Shown here one piece after another: positions 38,439 through 50,480 of a DNA stretch of 64,000 nucleotides. Position numbers and translations under genes: made by a program. How positions within the stretch are numbered: position 1 is the stretch's first letter; each line of letters opens with the position of its first letter. Where the stretch lies: positions 1,454,327 through 1,518,326 of the forward strand of contig PTEX01000197.1 of the NCBI GenBank assembly GCA_003342815.1, read 5' to 3'. Source of the stretch: Eudromia elegans. Lineage: Eukaryota > Chordata > Aves > Tinamiformes > Tinamidae. The notes under the pieces were generated by a model that saw only the letters and a list, made by a program, of their open reading frames with translations, made no database searches and was not told where the DNA came from.

Positions 38439-39363
38439 CTGCTGTGGAGCTCTAAAGTTTTTGGACACTGAAATAAAAAGAGAGATGTGACAGATAGAGA
38501 TATCCCAAAGCAGCTGCTGTATCAAGTGACCATACTGTAAAATGGTAAAAGGGAACTGGCACACAGGCAGTAAGGAGAAGTGGCAGCAGCAGGGCTTACT
38601 GAAACTCCCTCTACCTGATTTAATTTGGAAATGAAACCAATTAAAGAGATCAGAACAGCTATTTTTATACTGCATGTTCACATGTAGTGAGCACCTGGCT
38701 GGAACCCAATAGACGAAAATCTCACTCCTGGGATTGCATGACTACAGATAAGATCTCTTGCTTCTGTGTGCCTCAGTTTCGCCATCAGTAAATTCAGGGC
38801 AACAATAACAGTGTCCCCTGGAAAACACTCGGAGAGCTACTAATGGAAAATTCTTCAAAAGACTGCAGAATAAGAGGATAATTCCAAATGGATTCATTTC
38901 TCCTCTGCCTCCCTCCTACTACAAACCTTTCCTCAGAAAAGGAACAGTTCATTGGTTTGAGACATATGGAATTTACAGTAAATGTGTGGAAAATAATCTA
39001 TCAGTTTGGATTACACCATTAATGCTCATTTCTCACAACACCTGAGAAGACAGTGCAGAGAGTCTCTTACCCTGCTGTTTTTGAAATGTCATTCTTTACA
39101 AGAATTTCACTAGTAAATTAGATTTGCATGAAAAGTGTCCTGAGCAGATTTCACAGGGCCTTCTGGTCTTCCTCTTACCATGGCTACAGGAGCTGTTTCT
39201 GGCATTAAATTATTTTGTCATGTTAAAAAGCTAAGGTCAATCCAGCTCTTCCAAGGAGCTTGATCAGTCAGAGCCTTCCAAATTCATGGTCTAACTTTAC
39301 TAGACTGTACTAGTTCAATTTCTTTCAGGAGCTCACAGCACAGCAGACCTGTCTTTCCTGTAA

Positions 39364-39441
39364 ACACCCCCTCCCTGCCGCTCGTGTGGTTTTGGTTATA
39401 TATAGAGGAGTCTCATTACTAGGAAAAGTATTTATGCAAAT
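39364..39441 (+). promoter_or_regulatory. CACCC/TATA/octamer cluster (putative)
   Basis: A C-rich CACCC-type box (caccccctccctgcc, from 39365) is followed by a clean TATATATAG at 39397-39405 and a perfect octamer ATGCAAAT at 39434-39441. The spacing of the C-rich box to the TATA element is promoter-like. No downstream first exon is identified, so this is a motif-level suggestion only. Confidence 0.25.
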
Positions 39442-42400
39442 TTTCAGTTGGCAGTAGGATCCTGTGAGCTCTTACAGCCTGCAGTGCTGCTTAAGCCACC
39501 TCCTTTTCCATTCCTGTTCTTTTAGGACCTCCTGGAATAGAAGTAGATCTGACCATATGCTTCAGGGCCCAGACAACAGCTGCCTTCCTGCAAGTCAGGG
39601 ATGAAGACAGTACCTTTCATCAACATTGGAGGTGGCCTGGGCAGCCTGGAAGAACACCTGCAGAGCAGCCTGGCAAATGAAGACCTTCTCTCCTTTTCTT
39701 TGCTACCAAAACTCAGAGAAAGCTCTTACTGGCTGTCAGCCTGAGTGAAGAAAGTAGAGAATTTACAGAGAGCTGCCTGCCATCCTATCAAGGCCATGAA
39801 AGAGTACACAACACAAGTCCTATCAAAATGCCTTTACATTTACAAACAGAAGCATTAAGAACAGCGCAGCCATACCGTCACAATTTTCATCAGATTTTTT
39901 CAGATCCACATGACTAAGTACTTGCTTAGGTGACTAAGGGTGGTGCAACAGTTCCCTGACTATTAGTGCTTGAGCCAGCTGATGTCTGCCTACATGTGTC
40001 AAAGTCCTTGACTGCATAGTAGACATCTTCTTTGATAAGCAGGAGCAGGTGGACTCAGAGGAAGAAGGCAATGTCTCGACTCATTCTTTGAAGCACTTTT
40101 CTTCTTCCCTCCACCTTTCTAATCAGCATCTCTTGCATTTTGCCTCGTTAGAATAGTGACCAGCTGTTGCTTTCCCAGCAGCTGTTCTTTCCTTGGCACT
40201 GATATCTCTGGTGTTGCTGGTTGTGCCAGTGAAAAAGCAGCTGGGATTCACTGGGATATTGTCAGGGTAAAAATGGTGATCACATCACCTTTGCAAATGT
40301 CTCATGCCTCCCAAGATACAGGCAGCCACGACAAATCTCTGCAAACATGCATAGATGGAGCTCTCAGGGAGGAGGATGTTAATTGCCTGTACCCTCAGTA
40401 TTGCTGAAGATGAATAACAGCCATGCAACTCTGTATTATCTACTCTAAATGTATCTGAACAGAAAATGTTAAAAATTGCTGAAGGACCCAGGAAACAGGT
40501 TTAAAGAGGGTTCTGAGATCCATTGCCTTAACTGAATACTATCAACCTATGTCTGGGCAATGCTTGTGCTGAGTTTAATTGCAAAGCATCAAGAATAGTG
40601 TGTTCTGGGATGTAGTGAAATGGCTGTGGCTCATTTCCCAGAGAACTTGCACCAGACTGAGAGACTGAGGACAGGACCATGACTTGAAGTCCTATGTCTT
40701 CTCTTAGGCTTTGGGGTTGGGTGGAAGAGTGATGAATTTGCTTTGGCTGAGAGAGGTCTCCATTCATTTCTGACAACCAAGAGCAGCCAAGAGGCCGGCA
40801 TCACCTGCTGAATGACCAGAAGAGAGGAAAAAGAGGATGTCCAGAAAACAGAAATCAGACTGGACAGAACAAGTGGGGGAAGTGGGGATGTGGCTGAGAC
40901 CACCCAATTTTTCCAAGCAGCCTTTTGAGTTCCTTTGTCACTTGATTTAACAAGTCAACGAGTTCATCTGATTAGCCGTGTTGGCAAATATCTCTGCTTA
41001 CACTGCACTGTTGGTACTCTCGGGTCCCCTGTGCAGTTGTTGTTGGGACTTTAATGCTGTTTAACCAGCATGCTGGTTAATGCTGGCCAGCCGAAAACTC
41101 ACTAGCTCAGGTATTGTGGCTGTGCAAATGAGCAGAAAGGCTTGAGGATGAGCTAATTGCAAGAGGACTGATTCAGTTTCTCCAACAGACCTGCCTCACT
41201 CCTCTTTTTCCAGATTCAGTGTAGCTCTGCCTAACAACAGGAAGTGCAATACCGCTACTAACAGCCTCTGGCACAGCAAGAAGACAAAACGAAGCAGAAC
41301 TTGCACTTGCATTTACAGGATCAAAATTAATATTGGAAGGACTTTGCTGTAATTGACTACATGGTTTTTGGAGACAAAAAAATTGCTTGGACACATCCAG
41401 GCCCATGTTCATTATCAGCTGTGAGACTAAGCTGATGAGATTCTTACGGTGCTGAATTATTTGGCTTGCTGCAAGTACAAATTCTTACATATGAGGTTTA
41501 CACCAAAGTAAAACACTAGTGTAAAAATATGTCAGTGAGAACAAAATAGTGTCCAATCAAGCTGTCTTACGTTCTTTCAAAATTCCCTTGAAAGCAACAG
41601 GGATTGCTCTATCTTCAATATTTATTAATGTTTCTCAAACACAAGAATTTAGTTAATCATTCATTTCACTAAATTTTGTAAAGATTCTGAAATAGACTCT
41701 TAAAAAATACAAGATGTGCCGCAAACAGGGGAGGTTTGTAAGCAGCACTAGTTAAATAACCATCCAATAGCTTAGTGCACAAAAACATTTTGAGCCTTGC
41801 TGAGGATGTCATGAGAGAAGATTGTTATCTTTGAAGGATTTCTCTTCCACTGAAGTCAACTAGACTCTAGGAGAGAGGTTTAAAAAATTAATTTCTCATT
41901 CAACTTGAAGGGTTCTCAAAGCAACTTGGATATTCACATCACATGCTAATATCCAAAAATTCCAGATCAAGCACCCAAAACTCAGACCACTTACACCTCT
42001 CTCATGCATGTTTAGGCCTCTCCAACAGAGTCAACAGGAACACCGTGGATCATGAGTTTCCTGACTCTTTACTTCTCTCATACCCTGACCCTGTGGAAAC
42101 TACCCTCAGGACTGAAGGGAATTTCCCATACCAGTTAGGAACTTTTGCTGGGCAGGGAGAGGAGAAAGCTCTTCAGACAATCTTACCACTCTGCAAACCC
42201 AAGAAGGTTTGTAAAGCCCTGCAAGGAATAAGGTCAACATAGGGCTTCGTGAAGGTGAATTCCTAGCAACATCCGTGACAATCTGCCACAGAGAGGTCAG
42301 AAGTAGTGAGTGGTCAGAAGAAGGTCAGAAGAAGTGGATGACCCTTGCCTTTTACAGCTTCCCTCGGAACAAAAAGCTGAGGGAAACTAAACCTCAGGTT

Positions 42401-44437
42401 ACTCCATGATGGGATGCCATTCCTTACATCCATCTTCCTGACAATCCACAAAAGACTGATCCAAAGGAAATTGTGACTAGGCCGCAGACAGGAAACCCTG
42501 AGACTTCAACTATTTCCTCAAAGTTTAAAACTTGACAGCATCCATCACACACCTCCAAATTAAACATCTCATTATCTGCATCATTTTTTATGTTATCTGT
42601 CTTTATAGCTTTGGATGAAGGATATTAGTCTGTCAGTAATTACACAAAAAATGCCTTCAAAAATCCTGATCAGCAGCTAGGATCCAGTAATTGCTATAAA
42701 CCACATTTACTTTTTGCATTCAGAGAATAGAAAAAAAATAGTGTGAAAAGCAGATGATGCTATATCACAAAATACAGGAAATTCCTGATCCCTAAAATAT
42801 TTACCTGATCAGTGTCAATAGGCTTTTTAAAACTTTGTCTCTATATGTGAAAAATGAAAACAAGGCTAGGTATGTTTCCAAAGGATTACCTACACATTTG
42901 CAATGCCTTATGCTGAAATAAAGGTGAGGCTCTATCAGTTTAACAAATAGTATTACATTTAAAGTGAGTTATTGAAAATGATTCAAGCTTTGTGAACATT
43001 TATTTTATTTTCAGTTTATTTTAATGTATCTTAATATTGATTTCAAGGTGGATTAATCTGGTTTAAAACACCATGTAGTTCCACACAATTATATGTAACA
43101 ATTTTAAACTTCACCTTGAGCAACATAAAGCAATTTTCTCATAGAAAAGAGGAAAAGGCAAATTTTAATTCACACTTTTATTTATCTTAGAATTCCTGCA
43201 TGAAGTTATTCTTATTCTAGAATAAAAGCACTCATGCACAGACTCAAGTAACAGGGAAGTTAAGACCAATATAATTACTTCTGAACATTCTGTGTGTAGG
43301 TCAGCTTTGTATCCAAGCACTCACTCTGTATGGCAATTCTGATGTAATGACATAACATGCTGAAATAGATTATTTTGTAATTAAAAAAAACAGCAGGTAT
43401 TATATGGGAAAAAAAAAATACAGCCACATGAGGGCATGCTTCATCTCTTTTAAAAGCCTGCCTTTTATTCTCAGATACTTAAGGCAAGCTACATTTTTAG
43501 ACCTAGTTTCAGGGGGAAAAATCTAGGTTTTAAAGTATGATTTGCTAGGTTTCCTATGTACCAATTAAGTGAAAAACTATCACAAGCTTTCAAAAGAAAT
43601 ATAACTGACTCCCATCAGCGTGTGCTCTATTTTCCCATGCTGCCAGCAATATACCCTTTGGCTTTAGGGAACAGGAGATTAAGCTATCTTGAGTCTCAAT
43701 GCACAATATTTGGAATTTGTACCCTTTGATTTTCACAATAAGCACATGGAACATAATTCAAGCTCAAAACTATGCAGGATATAAATTTCATCTTTCACCT
43801 TTTGCCCCTCTGAGAATGTTCTTCTGATTGACCAGCCATACCAAGGGAAATTGGGGCAAAGGGTTACAAAAAAAGCAAGCAAAGACTTGGTGGTTTCAGT
43901 CCTCATCTGATACTGGGTCTCTTCCCTAAGACAACTGCTCATGAGCCACTGTGCCCCAGATGCTTAAGTCATAAGATCACTCCAAAACCTGCAGAACGAC
44001 ACCTTGGTGGGAATTCCTCAAATGACACTGTAATCACAATAATGTCCATGTGTGCTGTGCTGCTACAAACTTCCACCATCAGGCTTTGAATGATAGCTTT
44101 GGATTACCATGTTAGCTGTTAAAACAGCCCCCAAATGAATCAGGTACTATAATGAAGACCGCAGAGATGGGGCAGCACAAGGTTAATATCTCTACCTAGA
44201 GAGTTGCACCAAAGCAGGAAGAACTCTCAAGGTCCAACACTTTCTCCAGTTCTGAAAGCAGGATTTTGGACCATGGTGCAGCACAGTGATTAACTAGGAA
44301 ATAACAAGTACACAAGGTTTTGAGTCACTGGAAATAATTTTTCTTCTAGTGAGTCACAATGTCTTTACACATCTGTGCTTCCTAGAAACTTAAGCTACTT
44401 AAACATGCAATATCTCACCTGAGTCTGTATCATGGAG

Positions 44438-44477
44438 ATGACTCTTCAAGATATAAAATGACTCTTCAAGATATAAA
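44438..44477. repeat. 20-bp perfect tandem duplication
   Basis: The unit atgactcttcaagatataaa occurs at 44438-44457 and again immediately at 44458-44477. Confidence 0.95.
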
Positions 44478-44894
44478 GTTTCTTCTGTGATCTCTCAAGT
44501 CTAGCCACTATCCACAGATGCTCAACATGTTACAGGATCCGGCCTTACGATTGTTTGGTTTTTTTAGTAACTTCAGAGGAGTGGGGTCATATATTAAGTT
44601 TTAGACACCCGTTGCTTTTCTGATCTGGCACAATACACACAATCAGAAGAAAATGAACTCTGGATAATTCATGCTTAGTTGATACAAGGAATCAGGAAGC
44701 TGCAGTCTGTAGCCATGACAGCACGCTGCTCTTCAATTTTGGCAGTCTTATGCTGACTAAGACATTAGCACAGATTATAAGACCCAGCTCATGGAAGAAT
44801 CTGTCTTCAGCTTCTCCCTTTATCTCACAGATGTAAATCTACTACATTCATCTTTCACCACCACACCCATATTCCAAGATGATTTCATTTGACC

Positions 44895-44909
44895 AAAAAA
44901 AAAAAAAAA
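44895..44909. repeat. A15 homopolymer
   Basis: Uninterrupted run of A. Confidence 0.9.
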
Positions 44910-45399
44910 GTATGAAGTGCGACTGTTTCAAACACTTGTGAATACAGGTGCAGTAAAAGCTATAGATGGATGGATAAACTGATGGGCAGATAAATTCTTA
45001 ATCCCATTGATCTAGAGAATTTTACATTCCCAGATATTTTTTGTCATGTGTGAGTCTTTATAGAGTTGAAAAAAGGCAGAATTTACTTTTCCATCTTAAA
45101 ATATCAAAGGGAAATGCAATGATCTTTCTGTGGTACTGGGTGTGAGTATCAATCAATATTCTGAGCTAACAGGTATAAAACTTTACTCTCTCTTCTGTCA
45201 TTTTATCAAGCACTATTTCAAATGTATACATAAACATTGGGTATTTTTAAATATCTTTAGAGACAGATATATTATTCCCCTACATAAACAGATAGAAAGA
45301 AATGAGTACAACAAATATCCACATACAGTTTAGGGATGAATCAAGTTTCTTTCTATCTTCCTTAGAACACTATAAACTGGGTTTTTTGTTGTTTTGTTT

Positions 45400-45930
45400 T
45401 TTAGTTTTTTTTGTCTGGCCTCACTTCTCTGTCAGCTTTTGCACCATGGACTGAACTTGTCTTTCTCCCACTGGACTGGCAAAATGTGTGTGTACTCCTG
45501 TGAGTGCCTCCCCTTGCTGCTGTGTTCCCAGCAAGGTAGTGCCCAGACCTCGCCGAGGTGCTGCACGTTTGTTCCTGCCTGGGAATCCTTCCTCAGCTGC
45601 CTTGCCTAATTGTCCACCCGCTGCAGACTTTGAAGGGTTGTGGGACAATTTGCTAACACAGCGGAAATGACAACAGGATCCTTCTGTACCAGGAGGGGAG
45701 GCAGCGGGGGGAGAAATAACAGGGAATAAATCAGGACTGTCATCTGCTGAACCCTAGGGGAGAGGAGAGGTCCCTGCTCCCCGCTCCGTATCACGTGAAC
45801 GAGAAAGAAGCAAGCAGATAGGCTAGGAGAGGGGATCCTGCTCAGCCCCAACTGCTCCTCATCAGCCTCTGGAGTGGAGAGGGACAACATTTTCTGTGAC
45901 TCCGCACACCCCAGCCTGGTCCAGCACTGG

Positions 45931-45962
<32 letters not shown>

Positions 45963-47450
45963 GTAAAGATACAATACAATTTTTTTAAGAGGGCTGGAGT
46001 CAGTGGGAAAGAGGTGGGATATGCTGCTGGATGACGCTGCATTTTGGATGTGGCAGGAAAAGGGGAGTGAGCACGAGAGTCAGGCTGCTGCACAAGCACA
46101 GAGTGCACATAGCTGCCTGTGGCGCGAGAATTGGGACACCACGCCAGCACTGAGCAGCTTGGGCTGTTGATTTAATCTGATGCATGCACTGCCGATGAGC
46201 TGGAGTACCAAGACAACCCTCCCGCTGCTTGTCAGCTGGGTTACGTGCACGAGTGAGCTCCGAGTGGACAGACTTAGTGTGCACCAGCACTGGAAGAACA
46301 ACCTTCCCACAAAGCAGAAAGACACAGAGGCACAAAGAATGAAATAAGAGGAACTATACGTCTGAGAAGTTCTGCAGGAATAAAATAGAAGAATATAAGA
46401 AATAAAGTACATTTTGTATTTATCATTTCATACAAGCAGAATAAAATAGGAAAAGTAAAACAGAATAAAATAACACGTGGCAGAGGAGGGAAGAAGAACA
46501 ACCGCCAATTCATCATATCTTGCCTGCCTAGGCACCACAGTGCTGCCCCAACACACCGAAGGCCAAGGTGGGTCTTGCGGGGCTTTATCCTTGGAGGACT
46601 ATTACCAGACGACCTCAGCCATTGTGACAGCCATGTTATCTGCATGCGCATGCCGGTTAATGCCTACATGCGCTGTGCAGTGGGCCCACTCCCCGGGCAC
46701 TGTGGGATCTCGCCATGAGGCAGGCAGCTTGAGGAGCCTGCCCCACACCCAGGCCCTCAGGAATTGTGAGAAGAAGCAGCCGCCTCTTTGCCCAGATGAC
46801 AGGGCTCAGGTGGCACTATGCTCCAACATGCCCATATGGACAGGAGCACAGGTGCCAGCTCATCCTGATTCAGACTGCTATTTTGTAGTTGGTTTTGGCT
46901 GCAAGTCAACCAGAGCCTGACACTTCGGTCAAAGGCTGAAGCAGATCACAGGTCACAACAGGTTTCCTAACAGAGTCAGTGCCTCAATTGCTCCTGAACT
47001 ACTCACATGAAAACACAAGAGCACAGAGCTATAGAAATGAATTTTACCGGGGCAGAGACAGTTCCTTTTTCAGTTCACACCCTCCTTGATTGGCCAGGAC
47101 AAGGATACACAGCATCACTGGCCCAGCAATACCATCTATACTGTCTGCATGCGACGGTCACCCAGCCTGAAATCTCTGGAAAAAAACCCAATACATTAGA
47201 GTCCTGTCTCTTGGCACTTGACGTCAAAAGCATAAGCTGGTTTACCGGCTTCTCTGAAATACGAAGCTATTGCCTGTGCAAAAGGACAGGTTGTCCTGGC
47301 CTACAGAGGAGGCTCAGTGCACCGCTTGCAAGGAGAGGCAGCTATGCCTGCTGGCATGGAGTGCACTGGGGACAGGACTCTAATGTATCCGTATCCAGCA
47401 TAAATGCCACTAGTCCTGCATGATTTCTGGGGCATAGCAGGGCTCAGACT
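45400..47450. other. GC-richer, CpG-bearing island with long open frames; gene status unknown
   Basis: Base composition rises and CpG dinucleotides cluster here relative to flanking DNA. The plus strand has two consecutive long open frames, 46477-46920 (147 codons) and 47007-47423 (138 codons), in different frames and 86 bp apart. The minus strand is also unusually open (45606-46651, frames of 94-125 codons). At 46642-46653 lies the 12-bp palindrome gcatgcgcatgc, which resembles an NRF1 site. A YY1-like gccatgtt lies just upstream and a CRE-like tgacgtca at about 47220. No frame gives a recognisable protein. A small CpG-type promoter region or an eroded gene are possible; low stop density from GC content explains the frames equally well. 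Confidence 0.3.
45938..45962. repeat. A25 homopolymer
   Basis: Uninterrupted A run followed by gtaaag. No retroposon body is recognisable upstream. Confidence 0.92.
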
Positions 47451-47784
47451 TTTACAGCAATCGCTCAGAAAAATTGCAGTGTCTGCAGAGCATAGCCACT
47501 AAAGTGGTTCAGGTCAAATCTCTCAATACTGGAATGCAATTGTCACTTTTTAAAAACTTTGCCAAAGCATATTGTCACTGATATACTGTAAAATCTATGA
47601 GCCACTGGCTTCATCCAGCCTAAGGCAACGTTTTCAACCAGCACTCATTTCAGTAGGTGGCACTCTAACTTGCAGGCCCTTACTTGGGAACCCTCTGCTA
47701 AAACCTGCATGTATTTCATAGAACCGCGCATGTGGCGAACTGTGGAAGACTCCTTGATGACTGAAAATGAAGGGAAATTCTATT

Positions 47785-48097
47785 GTATAAGGAAAGGCTA
47801 AGCAGGCTAGGCCTGTTTAGCCTAGAGAAGAAAAGACTGAGAGGAGATATGATCAATATGTGTTAAGTAGCTGAGGGGTGAATGAAGGGGAAGGAAGGGG
47901 GACAAACTCTTCTCAGTGGTGACTGACAAGCACAAAAGATGGGTACAAGTTGAAACACAGGAATTTCCCTCTCCATATGAGGAAGAACTCTTTCTGTGAG
48001 GGTGACAGAGCCGTGGAACAGGCTGCTCAGACAGGTTGTGGACTCTCCTTCTCTGGAGACCTTCCAAATCCACCAGGATGCAACCCCGTGCCATGTG
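47785..48097 (+). mobile_element. CR1 LINE fragment, truncated at both ends
   Basis: Resembles the same C-terminal ORF and 3' region as the copy at 28.4 kb: ggcctgtttagcctagagaag, then cttctcagtggtgactgac, gagggtgacagagccgtgg and tctccttctctggagacc. Similarity stops after cgtgccatgtgg at about 48097. The terminal UTR block and octamer tail are missing, so the 3' end was lost after insertion or the similarity has eroded. The plus-strand open frame at 47996-48364 partly overlaps it and is not a host gene. Confidence 0.88.
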
Positions 48098-50368
48098 GAA
48101 TATAAATGTGAAGCACAGGTGGAAAGCCTAGCAATCAACCATCTAAACACAAACAAAAAACTCATGCTGTACTGTCAAGTGCAATGCTATGCTCTACTGC
48201 GAATAAAAGCTATGCATGAATTCCCACTTCAGGCTAGAGACAACTGCATCTACTTCATTCTCTGTGGAGGAGAATTCCTCTTTGACTGGGAGAAAAAGCA
48301 GTCAACAGTCATAAGGAAAACAGCACATGGCAGCAATCATGAGAGTGGCAAACAGCCATCCTAACTGATGGCCACAAAGCTGTCCAGCAGCTGGGAAAAA
48401 GCAAAAACAACAACAAAAAAAACCCACTATAAAGCTATAGAGAGAGATGGAGTAGAGGAGGAAGGGAGGAAGTTTTAAATACAAGCAGATTGAAGGCATC
48501 CTCTCAAACAAGTCGAAACTTGTTGAGAAATAGGTGTTCCTCTTTTGGGGAAAAAAAATCCCAATAAAGTGCGAGGCATCTGCAAAGAAATAAGACGGAA
48601 TAAGACCCGGACAACAAAACAGTCAAAGTCAATCAGATTCATACATATTTAACAAGGATATTCATCCAAATAGAGGCCTGCCTGTGAGGTACTTGAAACA
48701 GTTAAACTAAGAGGGACACACAGAAAATCTCATTCTGAGCCAGGACAGAAAACAAAGAAGGCAAACTGCTGACGATGGTGAGGGAAGTCAGGGAAAAAGA
48801 AGTCCTAATCTGAAAGTGGGAGAAGATGAGGAAACAGGAAGACCCCACTTCTCAGCTGGTGAGAGGCCAGGGAAGAGGCATGCTCTCTAGACCCTAACCC
48901 AGGCAGAACAGAAGAGACCAGCGTCCCTTTTGCAGGTCAAACCACAGGTCAATCCATTCCTGGCACAGATGGATTGGGAAAAGCAGTTCTGTTGTCTGTG
49001 GAGTCACAGCAGAAGAACCGTGGCCTCTATTAGTAGTGTTCTGGCTTGGAAAATGTCATTATAGGATTCCCATTGGTGGCATCCGTACAAAATAAAAATA
49101 AAAGCTCCAGCCAGGACAATTTCCTCTCCATCTGGCACAGCCTGTATTAAGAGTTCTGCAACCCCTGCTATGTCCTCACTGACACCTGCACAACCTCTAG
49201 GCCTCCAAGGCCTTGCACAAGCACAACTGGCTGAACTTTCTGATGAGGCACAGAGAAATAGGCAATTTCATCCCACAGGAATTGCTACTGCTCTGCTGAC
49301 ATGGCTTGCAGTAGCTGCTAAAAGGGGTTTCCAGAACACAGCTCCCCCTCTCCCAGATGCAGAGGCTCTCCTTGGGGAAGAAACAACAGATTCAGTTCAC
49401 CCTGTCACCTGTGGCAAGTAACCATCACCTAGAGAAGCTCTTATCTGACAGATGGGAAGCAGAATGTAGCTGAAGAAAGAAGAGCACACCTACAGCAAAT
49501 GACAGTACTACGTGATCTGTTCTAGAGATATGTGAAAATCACTGTTATGAAAGAGAGAGGAGGAAAAAAAAAATCTCTTGGCCTCTGTCCAGGGAGAAAG
49601 GTTCATTTCTGTCATCAGACTTAATGGTTCAGCCTAAGGAGAAATGCAAATCATATCAGGCCCACCTTTTCCAGAGGGAGATCAGGATCAAAGACAGCAC
49701 CACCTTTTTCTCAGCATGCATGCCATCGGTTTCAGCCTGACCTGAGGCTGGAAGTTGTCCTGAACTGCCATTGTAGCAGGGTTTAAGGAGAACAGTGGTA
49801 GTCCGGTGATTACTGTATCATGTGGCAAATCAGAAGTACTTTCGCCTCAGGCAGCGCAGTAAGGTCAATGCGAAACAGCCTTCATGCATCAGATATATTA
49901 CATGGATGCCACACATCCCATTTGGCAATCCCCTCAAGTTTTGCAAGCTTCTGGACAAAGGGACTCCAAATTTTCTGGATCTGGCACAGCACACCCTGAC
50001 TTGATTTTAGACTTACATTCTTGTCTTGAAGCCCTGAGTACTGCAAAGGAAAAACCCCTATTCTCCCTTTCCCTCCTTCCCCTCCCGCCCACGGACAGAA
50101 GGCACATCAAATCACTCCTCTTTACTGGTTAGGGAATGCACTTCTGCAATAAAATTCTCCACATGGGTTGCTCTGTGGGTTCTGTTCCTTTCCATCAATC
50201 AGAAGAAACCCTGCTGGAATCCTCTTTTGCTGGAATCAAAACATATCACTAAATCCAGTTGATTTTGCCAGGATTTTGTTTCAGAAGAAAATCAGGAAAT
50301 GAAGCGTTCCAGTACATTTCATTTCACATCACATGAAAAATTTCATTTTAGCATGTTTGATCTGCAAG

Positions 50369-50480
50369 GTAATTAAAAAAAAAAAAATTAAAAAAAATCA
50401 AAACAAAAAAATCAAAATACTTTTTAAAATAAAAATTAAAACTACTGATTTTAAGAATAAAAAAGTTGGAAGTAAAAAAC
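50369..50480. repeat. A-rich low-complexity tract
   Basis: About 110 bases dominated by A runs broken by single T, C or G. It creates a spurious Lys/Ile/Asn-rich open frame on the plus strand (50333-50542). Confidence 0.9.

Larger units (their letters stand above)
35207..39363. other. Non-coding stretch rich in small simple repeats
   Basis: No gene supported. It holds a polypyrimidine tract (36955-36991), a GT run near 37110-37122, a triplicated 11-14 bp motif (37128-37177), a CAA run (about 37310-37330), A25 (37749-37773), an 11-bp tandem duplication (37787-37808) and a TTTTG run (38416-38438). Everything else is AT-rich unique sequence. Confidence 0.6.
39442..45399. other. Non-coding stretch
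   Basis: No gene supported. Open frames are up to 99 codons with no bias or motif. Small features are a 20-bp tandem duplication at 44438-44477 and an A15 run at 44895-44909. Confidence 0.6.
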
